Of a stretch of 64,000 nt of DNA, positions 52,344-60,781 are shown one piece after another. The notes beneath the pieces are model-generated. The model searched no databases and was not told the origin of the DNA. It worked only from the letters and a program-made list of their open reading frames with translations. The first letter of the stretch is position 1. Each line of letters opens with the position of its first letter. The DNA lies in contig CAZGKW010000022.1 in assembly GCA_964526295.1 (NCBI GenBank), forward strand, positions 1-64,000, given 5' to 3'. Source of the stretch: CAZGKW01 sp964526295 (GTDB lineage Bacteria > Planctomycetota > Phycisphaerae > FEN-1346). The translations under genes and the position numbers were made by a program.

Positions 52344-53678
52344 CTACCGCGGCTTGACGAGGGCGACCCAGTAGCCGTCGTCGCGGGGCGTCGCGAGGCG
52401 GAGCTTGCTGACTCCGTCTGGGGCCCGCTCGATGGGCAGCCACCGGCTCGCGGCCAGGCCGAGCCAGTTGACGACCAGCGCCCGCTCGCCCATCGCCGAG
52501 ACGTCCAGGTAGACGTCGCCGCCGTCGGTGAAGAAGACGGCGTACTCCGCGCCGGGGTTGGCGAAGGCGTAGGCCTCGTTCCAGCTCCGCTGCGACAGGA
52601 GGTCGTTGCGGGGCTCGCAGGCGAAGACGTCCATCTCGCGGGCCAGCATGCAGGCGCTTCGAATGTGGGCCTCGGCCCGGTCCGAGAGGCCCAGCCCGCT
52701 CGGGGGCCTATGCAACCGCACTGCCGCCAGGCCGCCGAAGACATTCCGCCAGAACCGCTCCAAGCCGTCGCGGGTCGAGCCGTACTGGCCCGTGTTGGCC
52801 CCGTAGACCTTGACCGAGTTGATGGGCCGGACGCGGCCGGAGTCGGCGATCCGCCGCCGCATGGCCGCCATCGCGTCCCAGTGCCGGTCCGCCGGGCTGT
52901 GATTATTCTGGGAGATGTCGATGAAGGAGTACGTCTCCGGGTGTTTCCAGGTGGCCTCGTGCATGGGGTCCGCCAGGTCGTGTGCGTCCCACATCTCCGT
53001 GACCTCGATGCCGCGGCCCGCCTTGTCGGCCTTGGCCTTGAGGTGCTCGGCCCAGTAGCGCCCCCACTCAGGCGATTCGTTCGTCTCGTTGTCCATGCAG
53101 TAGAGGACGTTGCCGTAGCGCAGGGAGATCGCCATCAGGCGGTCGACGTGGACGTGCTGGTAACGGAAAACGGTCCGGTTGTTCTCCAGGGCGGGGACGG
53201 AGCGGAAGAAGGCGTTCTCGCGGCGGCCGGGATGGGCGGCGATCTCCTCCGCCAGGCCGCTCTCGGCCGCCGAGTAGTTGACGTTGTTCTTCGGGTTGAA
53301 CGGGTTGGCCTGCCAGGGCTCGCGGGCGAAGTCGAAGCGGTCCCAGACCTCGACCTGGGCGACAATGCCCCGAACCGAGGCCAAGTCGAGGAAGGCCTCG
53401 AACCGCCGCCAGTACTCGGCCCCGGGCCGCTCCAGATCGTACAGGCCGGTCTCGGGGTCGTGCTCGAAGGGCCAGACGTCGCCCGGGTCGCGGGAGCTCA
53501 TCGTGCAGCGGACGTAGTTGCCGCCGGCAGCGGCGAGCCGGTCGAGATGGGCCTCCAGTTCGGGAATCTGGAACAGGTTGTCCTGGACCGAGCCGCCAAG
53601 AAGAAGGACCGGCCGGCCCCGATACTGCCAGTAGAAAGGGTCCTCCGGCCAAGGCTGGATGCGGTCGGCGTCGCGCAT
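52344..53678 (-). CDS. Putative glycoside hydrolase (apiosidase/DUF4038-like TIM barrel)
   Basis: A 444-residue protein. The opening WQYRGRPVLLLGGSVQDNLFQIPELEAHLD and GGNYVRCTMSSRD, followed by QVEVWDRFDF and later YCMDNETNESPEW, fit a (beta/alpha)8 glycosidase of the DUF4038/apiosidase-like type; the Glu in DNETNESPEW is a candidate acid/base. The C-terminus (about 360-444) is a small beta domain (AVFFTDGGDVYLDV). No signal peptide. It is transcribed away from the Gfo/Idh/MocA gene, separated from it by a terminator. Substrate unknown. Confidence 0.75.
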   Translation of the reverse strand: MRDADRIQPWPEDPFYWQYRGRPVLLLGGSVQDNLFQIPELEAHLDRLAAAGGNYVRCTMSSRDPGDVWPFEHDPETGLYDLERPGAEYWRRFEAFLDLASVRGIVAQVEVWDRFDFAREPWQANPFNPKNNVNYSAAESGLAEEIAAHPGRRENAFFRSVPALENNRTVFRYQHVHVDRLMAISLRYGNVLYCMDNETNESPEWGRYWAEHLKAKADKAGRGIEVTEMWDAHDLADPMHEATWKHPETYSFIDISQNNHSPADRHWDAMAAMRRRIADSGRVRPINSVKVYGANTGQYGSTRDGLERFWRNVFGGLAAVRLHRPPSGLGLSDRAEAHIRSACMLAREMDVFACEPRNDLLSQRSWNEAYAFANPGAEYAVFFTDGGDVYLDVSAMGERALVVNWLGLAASRWLPIERAPDGVSKLRLATPRDDGYWVALVKPR

Positions 53679-53757
53679 GGTCAGTCATATCGTCTCGTGG
53701 AGCGGTACGCGCCAGAAGCTCGCCTGCCTGGAAACGAAGCTACCACAACGGCCGCTG

Positions 53758-53795
53758 TGAGAAAAGGCGCGGCGGGCCTGGAAACCCGCCGCGCC
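53758..53795 (-). terminator. Rho-independent terminator after the Gfo/Idh/MocA gene
   Basis: A perfect 11-bp stem GGCGCGGCGGG (53766-53776) with CCCGCCGCGCC (53785-53795), 8-base loop, followed on the minus strand by TTTTCTC. It lies 27 bases after the stop at 53822 and before the downstream hydrolase gene, so the two are separate units. It is the clearest terminator in the window. Confidence 0.85.
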
Positions 53796-53821
53796 CCGAT
53801 GGTCCGCACGTGCGCCGCCTC

Positions 53822-55180
53822 TCAGGCAATGAGGTCCCAGCCCTTCCGGTATGGATCGCGGCGGATGAGGGCGTCGCCCTTGGGGCTGTTGGTGACGCGG
53901 AGGTTCTTCGTGTCCCAGAGGATCTTCTCGCCGGCCAGCAGGGCGACGTTGCCGAGGTTCATGGCCTCGACGAGCGGCCCGCCGTAGAGGAAGTTGCTCT
54001 TGGGATAGTCCCAGGGCTCCTCGCCCTTGCAGGCCCGGACCCACTCGGTGTGATGGCCGGGCGACGCGGGGATGGCCGCCCCGGGCTTCCGCTGGAAGGT
54101 CTCGCGGGCCTTGCCCAGCAGGAGCGGCGGTCCGCCGTAGTCGCCCTTGGCCAGCAGAAGCCCCTCGGTGCCCACGAAGAGGTTCCCGCTGCCGCCGAGG
54201 TTCTTGTGCCGGTCGCTGAGGCGCGGGTCGTCCTTCAGCTCCTGCGGCACGTCGGGCTTCCATCCACCCTCGTACCAGTAGGCGTTCCAGGCGGGGGTGC
54301 CGCCCTTGGCCGCGAACTCCCACTTGTACATGGCCCGGTTGGGGAACGTCTCGGTGTTGACGCCCTCGGCCTTGATGCACTCGGCCGAGATCGGGGCGTC
54401 GGGGTCCATGGACCACCAGACGCAGTCCCAGGTGTGGCAGCCCATGTCGCCGACGGCGCCGCAGCCGAAGGGGATCCAGCCCCGCCACTTGAAGCCGTGG
54501 AGGCCGTCGTGATAGTCGCGGTACGGCGCGGGGCCAAGCCAGGCCTCCCAGTTCAGGTGGCTCGGCACGTCCTTGGAGGGCGGCCGCTTGGCGATGCCCT
54601 GCGGCCAGACGGGGCGGTTCGTCCAGGTGTGGGTCTCAAGGACCGTCCCGATGGCGCCGCTGCGGACAAACTCGACGATCAGGCGGTTGTGCGTGTTCGC
54701 GTGGCCCTGGTTGCCCATCTGGGTGGCGACCTTGTGCTTCCGCGTCAGGTCCGCCAGGACCCGCGACTCGTGGACCGACCACGTGAGCGGCTTCTCGCAG
54801 TAGACGTGAATGCCGCGGACGATGGCCCGTGCCGCCGCCGGGGCGTGGTTGTGGTCGGGCGTGGCGATGGTGACGGCGTCGATCTCCTTGGCCTTCTCGT
54901 CGAAGAGCTTGCGGTAGTCCTCGTAGACGGCCGCGTCACGCATCCAGTCCTTGCGGTGGGCTTTGGCCAGTGCGTTGCGATCGACGTCGCAGATGGCGAC
55001 GCATCGCTCGCCGCGCGAGACGCTCAGGTGAGCGCCGCCGCGTCCGCCGACGGCGATGTGGGCCACGCCGAGCTTCTCGTTGGCCTCATAGGCCCTCGCC
55101 AAACCCGGCCCGACGAGGATCAGCGCGCCGCCGACGGCGCTTTGCTTGAGGAACCGGCGTCGATTTACCCGTTTCGGCAT
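53822..55180 (-). CDS. Tat-exported Gfo/Idh/MocA-family oxidoreductase
   Basis: A 452-residue protein beginning MPKRVNRRRFLKQSAVGGALILVG, a twin-arginine signal (RRRFLK). The Rossmann region reads VAHIAVGGRGGAHLSV with ICDVDRNALAKAH. The family EKPLTWSVHES follows VYC near residue 145, and CHTWDCVWW supplies candidate catalytic residues in the C-terminal beta-sheet domain. Secreted members are frequent in planctomycetes and act on sugars or amino-sugars in the periplasm with a bound NAD(P). A strong terminator follows. Confidence 0.92.
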   Translation of the reverse strand: MPKRVNRRRFLKQSAVGGALILVGPGLARAYEANEKLGVAHIAVGGRGGAHLSVSRGERCVAICDVDRNALAKAHRKDWMRDAAVYEDYRKLFDEKAKEIDAVTIATPDHNHAPAAARAIVRGIHVYCEKPLTWSVHESRVLADLTRKHKVATQMGNQGHANTHNRLIVEFVRSGAIGTVLETHTWTNRPVWPQGIAKRPPSKDVPSHLNWEAWLGPAPYRDYHDGLHGFKWRGWIPFGCGAVGDMGCHTWDCVWWSMDPDAPISAECIKAEGVNTETFPNRAMYKWEFAAKGGTPAWNAYWYEGGWKPDVPQELKDDPRLSDRHKNLGGSGNLFVGTEGLLLAKGDYGGPPLLLGKARETFQRKPGAAIPASPGHHTEWVRACKGEEPWDYPKSNFLYGGPLVEAMNLGNVALLAGEKILWDTKNLRVTNSPKGDALIRRDPYRKGWDLIA

Positions 55181-55277
55181 GGACCGTCTCCTTGAAGGTC
55201 TGTGTCGGTCGGCAAGCGTCCCAGACTTGAACCGCGTCGGACTGGCTGGGTCTCGGCCGTACTCCGGTGCCCGCGGT

Positions 55278-55850
55278 TCACTGGGAGAATCGCTCCAGGT
55301 GCGACCAGTAGGCCGGCAGGCCGATGGTGAGCCAGATGGCCGCCGAGACCAGCAGGTCCGCCGCCGCAACGGCGCGCAGGGCCCGGACACGCGGGGCCAG
55401 GATGACGAGCAGCGACAGCAGGCCGGCGGCACCGGTCAGGATGAACCCCACGGCGGTCAGTCGGGGCGTCTGCGAGAGTCCCAGATCGAGGACCCGGACG
55501 CCCACCACGACCGCCGTCGCCCCCGCCACCAGGGCGTAGACGCCCACGCCGTGGAGCCTCCAGCCCTTGCCCACCGCCAGGGCTGCCGCCAGGAACGCGA
55601 CGCCCAGGAGGACCGACATCTCGCCGAAGGCGACGTTCGCCCACGTCAGGTTCGTCTCGTCGAGCTTCGGGATCGGGTGGGTGAGCGTCATATGCAGGCC
55701 GGTGGACAGCGCCACCAGGCCCACCATGGCAAGGGCCGGCGCCCAGGACCGCTCGTTCGGACCCCCGAATGCCTTCCAGAAGAAGGCCGCCAGGATCACC
55801 AGCCCCGCCGCCATGTTGACCAGCATCAGCGTGACGTAGTCGACGAACAT
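55278..55850 (-). CDS. DUF981-family membrane protein
   Basis: A 190-residue protein. The start at MFVDYVTLMLVNMAAGL is preferred; a longer start at 55889 adds an Arg-rich non-hydrophobic leader. About six hydrophobic segments span the protein, with the family's MVGLVALSTGLHMTLTHPIP and NVAFGEMSVLLGVAFLAAALAVGKGW blocks. The function of DUF981 proteins is unknown. It is 115 bases downstream of the small SWEET-like gene on the same strand. Confidence 0.78.
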   Translation of the reverse strand: MFVDYVTLMLVNMAAGLVILAAFFWKAFGGPNERSWAPALAMVGLVALSTGLHMTLTHPIPKLDETNLTWANVAFGEMSVLLGVAFLAAALAVGKGWRLHGVGVYALVAGATAVVVGVRVLDLGLSQTPRLTAVGFILTGAAGLLSLLVILAPRVRALRAVAAADLLVSAAIWLTIGLPAYWSHLERFSQ

Positions 55851-55965
55851 GCCCGTCCCCTTTTCGCGCGCGGCCCGTTCCCGGCCCATTGTACCACGCG
55901 CCGGGGGGCCGGTGGCAAGCCGTCTCGATGCAGGCCGGGGCCTTCGCCGCGGGATGGCGGGCGTG

Positions 55966-56271
55966 TCACTGGCCGCCCGGGTGGCGGCGGTAGTGATAGT
56001 AAAGGCCGATGTCGACGAGGATCAGGACGGCGTTCAGGACGTACAGGCCGGTCACCAGCTCGGGCCGCCGTCCCTCGGCCACGGAGCGTACGAGCTTCGC
56101 CGTCAGGCCCGCCGCGTAGCCCAGGAAGATGATGAACATGAACAGGGGGCTCTTGCCGACGACTCGGCGGGTGCGGAGCGTCCGGGCGATGTCGACCGGC
56201 CAGGCGATGCCGAAGCAGACCAGCATGGCCGCCTCAAAGACTTGCGCCACCGCCACCGCGTCCGCAAGCAA
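55966..56271 (-). CDS. SemiSWEET/PQ-loop-like small membrane protein
   Basis: About 101 residues with three hydrophobic segments: AMLVCFGIAWPVDIARTLRTRRVVGKS (with the family's PxDI/RTLRT pattern), LFMFIIFLGYAAGLTAKLV, and LYVLNAVLILVDIGLYYHYRR. This is the half-size MtN3/SWEET-like plan that dimerises. The TTG at 56271 is taken as start because GGGGAG lies 5 bases upstream; the ATG at 56225 would cut into the first helix. It starts 11 bases after the CPBP protease stop. Substrate unknown. Confidence 0.65.
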   Translation of the reverse strand: MLADAVAVAQVFEAAMLVCFGIAWPVDIARTLRTRRVVGKSPLFMFIIFLGYAAGLTAKLVRSVAEGRRPELVTGLYVLNAVLILVDIGLYYHYRRHPGGQ

Positions 56272-56282
56272 GCCGTCTCCCC

Positions 56283-57146
56283 TCAGAGCTCGAGGTCGAG
56301 GGCCAGTTGGACCACCGACGTCAGCACCAGACACGCGTTGTACACCCAATGGGACACGATGGCCGGCACCAGCGACTTCGTCAGGTGACGCTGAAGCGTC
56401 CAGACGAACCCCATGACGACGATCACCGGCAGCAGGGCCAGGTCGCCGATGAGCTGCATCAGGTGGGCCGCCCCAAACCACACCGTCACCAGGACAATCG
56501 TGCCGGCGGCCCCCGTGTAGCGTCTGAGGGCCGGGAACAGGAGGCCGCGGTAGTAGCCTTCCTCAACGAACGGCACGATGACCGCTACGAAGCCGATCGC
56601 CGCCAGCCCCAGCGGCGTGGAAACCAACTTCGCAATGGCGGACCTGCCCGTGCCGAACCGGGCCACCATCACCACCGCAACCGCCGCGCCGGCCATCCCG
56701 ATGACCACGCTCAACACGAGCGCCGTGACGGTCGGCCGCCGGATCGCGAACGCCTCGCGGACCGACCGCCGGCACCGGACACAGGCCACGTACCAGCAGA
56801 CGACGAGCGTCCAGACCCCGCCGACCACTGTCAGGCCCGCCCCCGGGAGGACGACCGCGTCCAGTTGAGCACCGGTCGCGTACATAAAGGCCGCGAGGCT
56901 CAGCCCGAGGAACAGCTCGACGCCCCAGATGGCAACGACCCCCAGCAGCAGCTCCCACCACAGGACCTGCCGCGGACCGGCCGATTCAGCCTTGTGCGGC
57001 CGACCACGCTCGTCGAGCAAATCGCCGGGCGGCGCCGGGGCCCCTGCACCGTCGGCCGGTGCTCCGGGGTGGCCGTCGCCCGGGGCCGGAAGCTCGGGTG
57101 CCTCGGGGGATGGGGCGTCGGGGGACGCGGCGCGCGGGTCATCCAT
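56283..57146 (-). CDS. CPBP-family (CAAX-protease-like) membrane metalloprotease
   Basis: A 287-residue protein. A Pro/Ala/Asp-rich cytosolic N-terminus of about 58 residues precedes about seven transmembrane helices. The active-site motifs are present: EEGYYRG (Glu195, Glu196, Arg200), FGAAHLMQ (His228) and SHWVYN (His266, Asn270), the three blocks of the ABI/CPBP family. Roles range from bacteriocin immunity to prenyl-protein processing, and nothing here points to one. It is probably co-transcribed with the small SWEET-like gene. Confidence 0.9.
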   Translation of the reverse strand: MDDPRAASPDAPSPEAPELPAPGDGHPGAPADGAGAPAPPGDLLDERGRPHKAESAGPRQVLWWELLLGVVAIWGVELFLGLSLAAFMYATGAQLDAVVLPGAGLTVVGGVWTLVVCWYVACVRCRRSVREAFAIRRPTVTALVLSVVIGMAGAAVAVVMVARFGTGRSAIAKLVSTPLGLAAIGFVAVIVPFVEEGYYRGLLFPALRRYTGAAGTIVLVTVWFGAAHLMQLIGDLALLPVIVVMGFVWTLQRHLTKSLVPAIVSHWVYNACLVLTSVVQLALDLEL

Positions 57147-57272
57147 GATGAAGCCATTCTATCGGGGCCGGCGCGTTCGGCCAGCAGATTCGCACGCGGC
57201 CGGGGTCGCTCGCCGGGAGGAGACCGCGGCAGCCTGCCGCGCAAGGGGTGCGTTGCCGGCCAGGAAGGCGGG

Positions 57273-57746
57273 TCAGGGCTTCCGGTCTTCGTAGGGGACC
57301 TTGGGGAACAGCTCGCCGGGATGGTCCCCGGTCCGGTGCGGGACGGTTCCCGTGTAGCTCTCGGCGGGGTCTTCGAAACCTCCGTAGGCGGGCGCCGCGC
57401 CGAGTGACTCGGGCCTCTCGTCCCCGCCGGTCCCATCGGAGGCACCGCCGGTCGGCATCTCTCGGGCCACGCCTTCACCGGGCGCGGTCCCGGCACCCAG
57501 GTCCGACGCGAACGGCACCGCGACGACCACGCCGGCGAACAGCAGCGCCGCCGAGACGACCATCGCCGCCACTCCCGCCCCCATCGAGCGAGCCGTGACC
57601 CCGAGGACCAGCGCGACGAACTCGGCGGCCACCAGCACCAACGCCGCCAGCGCTACCGGCAGGGCGATCCCCAGGACCATCGAGATCGCCAGGCCCGTGA
57701 AGGCCAGCAGGAGCCCGTAGAAGGCCAACCTCTTCTCAGCTTCCAC
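57273..57746 (-). CDS. Small membrane protein with GELFPKVP tail, unknown function
   Basis: A GTG at 57746 gives 157 residues: VEAEKRLAFYGLLLAFTG, then three or four hydrophobic segments (LAISMVLGIALPVALAALVLVA, GAGVAAMVVSAALLFAGVVV), then a Gly/Pro/Glu-rich tail ending HPGELFPKVPYEDRKP. The longer open frame upstream reads through repeat DNA and is not credible. The sequence just before the start, TTGAAAGGTG, belongs to a repeat-like end (57758-57768) and may serve as the ribosome site. The tail motif recurs in the protein at 58707. Function unknown. Confidence 0.6.
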   Translation of the reverse strand: MEAEKRLAFYGLLLAFTGLAISMVLGIALPVALAALVLVAAEFVALVLGVTARSMGAGVAAMVVSAALLFAGVVVAVPFASDLGAGTAPGEGVAREMPTGGASDGTGGDERPESLGAAPAYGGFEDPAESYTGTVPHRTGDHPGELFPKVPYEDRKP

Positions 57747-57842
57747 GTCGGCGCACCTTTCAATGGCCCCGTCGTCTCGCCGACCCGCCGGGCGGACCAC
57801 CTCCCGACGGGGCCCCCCGGCGACCCGCACCGGCGCCTCCAG

Positions 57843-57921
57843 ACGGGCCGCATGGGGACGGGCTCGATGGTCGCGGGCCCTCCCTGCCGCGTCAGGGCCC
57901 CTGGGCGGACGGCCCATTGAA
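57843..57921 (+). repeat. Dispersed element of about 78 bp at the 3' end of a broken glycosidase gene
   Basis: It runs from ACGGGCCGCATGGGG to GGACGGCCCATTGAA. The right end matches the GCGGCCCGTTGAA-type end of other copies. On the minus strand it begins immediately after the codons for HCYRF, as NGPSAQGP and a stop. Thus it abuts, and slightly extends, the end of the truncated hydrolase. A further inverted end TTTCAATGGCC lies at 57758, so two copies may be head to head. Confidence 0.5.
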
Positions 57922-58702
57922 GCGGTAACAGTGTACGTCCCAGGGGGCGAACGAGTCAACGAAACGCCCCGTCTGGAGGGGTAGTCGGCGGTCCTCGAAA
58001 AGGACTTCGGCTTCCCCACGTGACACGGTCTCCCTCAGGGCAAACGTCGCTCCGGTCGCCTCCCCGCGTATGGCGACGGCGAAGACGTAAAGGTCGCCGC
58101 CGTGGCGTTTCGCCATCACCCGCACGGGCACGGCCGGATCGCTCGAGGCCACCTCGACCGCCCGGTCGGCGTCGGAGCCGTTCAGGATCGGGGCCAGCTC
58201 GCGACTGCGGCGGTTAATCTCCGTCACGACGGCCAACATCTCTCTATCGTCCAGAAGGGCGGGTGCACTGAACCTCGGCTCCCATTGGTGGACGAACCAG
58301 ATGAGGCCCTTCGACCCGTGGATGAGGGCCATCCCATGGACCGCTGCGCGGCTTTCTCGGGCCAGCGATGCTCGGCCCACCGCGGCACATACAGCGCATC
58401 CAAGGGGCGGCCCCCGCAGCGACCCATGGAAGGGCCTCCGTCGGCCCCCTCCAGAACCCCACGTAAAGGTTGATGCCGGCGGCCTTGCAGCGCGGCGGGG
58501 CCAGCTTGGTATCCTGGAGCCAGACGGCGATGGGAAAGTAAGAGGGGTCGGCGGGCGGGCCGTTCTTCCAGACTGAGAAGGCCGTGGTAGCCCCGGGCGC
58601 GGCGTCCGCCGGCGCCGGATCGAGCCGCGCTGCCTCGGCGCGCGCCATCCGGGCCGCCGAGACCGCCGCTATCAGCAGGATCGCCGACGAGATGAGCCGC
58701 AC
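57892..58702 (-). pseudogene. Glycosidase-like gene with internal deletion at a repeat
   Basis: The N-terminal part (GTG 58702 to about 58432) has a signal peptide (MRLISSAILLIAAVSAARMARA) and the start of a TIM-barrel protein (FPIAVWLQDTKLAPP, AGINLYVGFWRGPTE). The C-terminal part (about 58333 to 57892, another frame) reads MALIHGSKGLIWFVHQWEPRFSAPALLDDREMLAVV and a final beta domain ending CYRF. In relatives, as I recall them, some 200 residues of catalytic barrel lie between these parts. Here they are replaced by one copy of the dispersed element. The gene cannot make a full enzyme. Joining of the halves is inferred from order, strand and family memory. Confidence 0.65.
58334..58431 (+). 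repeat. Dispersed element at the deletion point of the glycosidase pseudogene
   Basis: The ends are inverted: CCATGGACCGCTGCGCGG at the left and CCCGCAGCGACCCATGG at the right. The segment CAGCGCATCCAAGGGGCGG is nearly identical to CAGCGCATCCAAGGGTCGG in the copy at 59226. It begins directly after the codons for GPTE on the minus strand. At about 98 bp with both arms it is longer than the 78-bp copies. Confidence 0.65.
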
Positions 58703-58706
58703 GCCA

Positions 58707-59195
58707 TCAGCCCTCGGCCGGCACGTTCGGGAACAGCTCGCCGGGCTGGTGCTCCTCGCCGGGCTGGCGGCGAGCGGGAGGCGGACTCGGCGGCGTCGGC
58801 GGGGGCGGCGGGGGCCCCGGCTTCTCCGACGGCGGCGGCAAGAGGTCCTCCGCCGGCCCCAGGTCGCGCTCTTCCGGCGGGGCCTCGCCGTCGAGCAGGC
58901 CCGTCTTCTTGCCGGCGTACCACCCGCCGGCCCCGAGGAGCAGCAGCAGCGAGAGGACGACGGCCAGCTTCCCCGCCCGCGTATCGAGCGACGTGAGGCC
59001 GGCGATCAGGGCGATCAGCTCCAGCCCGCCGAACAGGACCACGAGGTAGACGACGAAGCGATACCGCTCGCCGCCGTCGAGCTCCGGCTGCCAGATGAGG
59101 ACCGCCAGCGACGCCAGGACCGGCAGGACGAACCCCGCCACGGCGGCCCGAAGACTCATTACGCCCAACCCGTCCGGCCGGCCTTCACCGTTCAT
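58707..59195 (-). CDS. Small membrane protein with Pro-rich GELFPNVP tail, unknown function
   Basis: A 162-residue protein. The start at 59195 follows GGAGGAT with 6 bases between. It has three hydrophobic segments (LRAAVAGFVLPVLASLAVLIW, YRFVVYLVVLFGGLELIALIAGL, AGKLAVVLSLLLLLGAGGWYAGK), then an acidic and very Pro-rich cytosolic or periplasmic tail (PPPPPPTPPSPPPA) ending QPGELFPNVPAEG. The same GELFP(N/K)VP ending is present in the unrelated-looking protein at 57273. Four bases separate its stop from the pseudogene start. Function unknown. Confidence 0.7.
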   Translation of the reverse strand: MNGEGRPDGLGVMSLRAAVAGFVLPVLASLAVLIWQPELDGGERYRFVVYLVVLFGGLELIALIAGLTSLDTRAGKLAVVLSLLLLLGAGGWYAGKKTGLLDGEAPPEERDLGPAEDLLPPPSEKPGPPPPPPTPPSPPPARRQPGEEHQPGELFPNVPAEG

Positions 59196-59225
59196 GTGCG
59201 ATCCTCCGCAGAGGGCCGTGCAATC

Positions 59226-59297
59226 GGCCGTACGCGCATGGTCCGTCCCGCGGCGCGTACAGCGCATCCAAGGGTCGGCCCCGCAGCGGCCCATGGA
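59226..59297 (+). repeat. Dispersed element, intergenic copy before pfp
   Basis: It begins GGCCGTACGCGCATGG, continues GTCCCGCGGCGCGTAC and ends CGCAGCGGCCCATGGAG. It aligns along its length with the copies at 61860 and 58334. It lies between a minus-strand membrane-protein gene and plus-strand pfp, so it interrupts no gene. Confidence 0.7.
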
Positions 59298-59394
59298 GGG
59301 TCCGGCGGCGGCCACCCCCCGGTCCAGGTAACCAGCATAGCGCCGCTCGAGGGGCGGTGTCAACGGCCTTGAGTGGCCCGCCCCGCCAAAAGGC

Positions 59395-59424
59395 TTGACA
59401 AACGCCCCGGCGGTCGGCTAACTA
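59395..59424 (+). promoter_or_regulatory. Candidate promoter of pfp
   Basis: A perfect -35 TTGACA (59395-59400) is followed 17-18 bases later by CTAACTA, a poor -10. ATG-side distance (about 65 bases to 59491) is suitable. Assigned mainly on the -35. Confidence 0.4.
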
Positions 59425-59490
59425 CGCCCCGCGCTGACAGGCCCGTTCGGCATTCCGATAGTCGCGTTCCGTATTGGAAAGGACCCTCAC

Positions 59491-60732
59491 GTGGGCGTGA
59501 AACTCAGAGGCAAGGCGTGTGTCGGCCAGTCGGGCGGCCCGACGATGGTCATCAACCAGACGCTCGTCGGCATCGTCGAGGAGGCCACCCGGCGCGACGA
59601 AATCGAGATGCTCCTCGGGGCCCGGCACGGCGTCACAGGCATCTTCAACGACGACTACGCCGAGCTGTTCCGCGTCCCCCGCGACCGGCTCGAGCGCGTC
59701 GCCGTCACCCCCGGGGCGGCCCTGGGCAGCGTCCGCCACAAGCCCAAGGAGGACGACTGCCGCCGCATCTACGAGCGGTTCCGACAGAACAACGTCCGGT
59801 ACTTCTTCTACATCGGGGGCGACGACTCGGCCCTGGCCGCCCACATCATCAACGAGATGGCCCAGGAGGAAGACTACGAGCTGCGGATTTTCCACGTCCC
59901 CAAGACGATCGACAACAACCTGGAGGAAAACGACCACACGCCGGGCTACGGCAGCGCCGCCCGGTACGTCGCCTGCGCCGTCCGCGGCGACGACCTCGAC
60001 AACCGGAGCATCCCCGGCATCAAGGTCGACATCGTCATGGGCCGCGACGCCGGCTGGCTGACCGCCGCCTCCGCCCTCGCCCGCCGGGAGGACGGCGACG
60101 GCCCGCACCTCATCTACCTGCCCGAGCGGCCCTTCACCATCGAGCAGTTCCAGCAGGACGTCGCGGCGGCCTACGAGCAGCACGGCCGGTGCCTCGTCGC
60201 CGCCAGCGAGGGCATCCGCGACCCGGACGGCACGCTGTGGGCGGCCATCGCCGGCGAGCGGCTCTACGAGGCCCTCAAGGACGACTCGAAGGACATCCTG
60301 GGCAAGCCCAAGAAGGACGCCTTCGGCCATTACCAGCTCTCGGGCACGGGCGTCCTGGCCGATTACCTGACGGCCCGCGTCAAGGAGGCCGTCGACGCCG
60401 GCCGCGTCCGCGGCGACACGTTCGGCTACCCCCAGCGGTCGTTCCCCGGCATGCAGAGCCCCACCGATGCGAAGGAGGCCCGCGAGGTCGGCCGCGACGC
60501 CGTCCGCTACGCCACCGTCGGCGACGTCGACGGGTCGGTCACCATCAAGCGGGTCCATGCCGACAGCTATGATATGTATACGGACCTGGTTGAGCTGGTG
60601 GCCGTGGCCGGAAAGAACCGCGAGGTGCCTGATGAGTACATCGCCGACTCGGGCCGCGACGTGACCCCGGCGTTCCTGGACTACGCCCGTCCCCTGGCGG
60701 GCGACCTGCCCGACACGGCGCTGGTCGACTGA
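59491..60732 (+). CDS. pfp: Diphosphate-fructose-6-phosphate 1-phosphotransferase (PPi-dependent phosphofructokinase)
   Basis: A 413-residue protein with a GTG start preceded by GGAAAGGA. Seen: VGQSGGPTMVINQTL at the N-terminus, GGDDS at 109-113 and PKTIDNN at 137-143. The GGDD form, with Asp where ATP enzymes carry Gly, is the mark of PPi specificity in this family. IDIVMGRDAGW-like VDIVMGRDAGWLTAASALAR is the substrate site. It catalyses reversible phosphorylation of fructose 6-phosphate with PPi in glycolysis/gluconeogenesis. Complete, with normal length. Confidence 0.93.
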   Translation: MGVKLRGKACVGQSGGPTMVINQTLVGIVEEATRRDEIEMLLGARHGVTGIFNDDYAELFRVPRDRLERVAVTPGAALGSVRHKPKEDDCRRIYERFRQNNVRYFFYIGGDDSALAAHIINEMAQEEDYELRIFHVPKTIDNNLEENDHTPGYGSAARYVACAVRGDDLDNRSIPGIKVDIVMGRDAGWLTAASALARREDGDGPHLIYLPERPFTIEQFQQDVAAAYEQHGRCLVAASEGIRDPDGTLWAAIAGERLYEALKDDSKDILGKPKKDAFGHYQLSGTGVLADYLTARVKEAVDAGRVRGDTFGYPQRSFPGMQSPTDAKEAREVGRDAVRYATVGDVDGSVTIKRVHADSYDMYTDLVELVAVAGKNREVPDEYIADSGRDVTPAFLDYARPLAGDLPDTALVD

Positions 60733-60746
60733 GGAAACGCCGGGGC

Positions 60747-60770
60747 GGGCGCGCTGCTGCGGGCGCGCCC
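60747..60770. terminator. GC hairpin between pfp and the TMEM43 pseudogene
   Basis: An 8-bp stem GGGCGCGC/GCGCGCCC with a 7-base loop lies between the convergent stops at 60732 and 60782. There is no T-run, so it is at best an imperfect bidirectional terminator. Confidence 0.4.
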
Positions 60771-60781
60771 AGCCATTGGCC

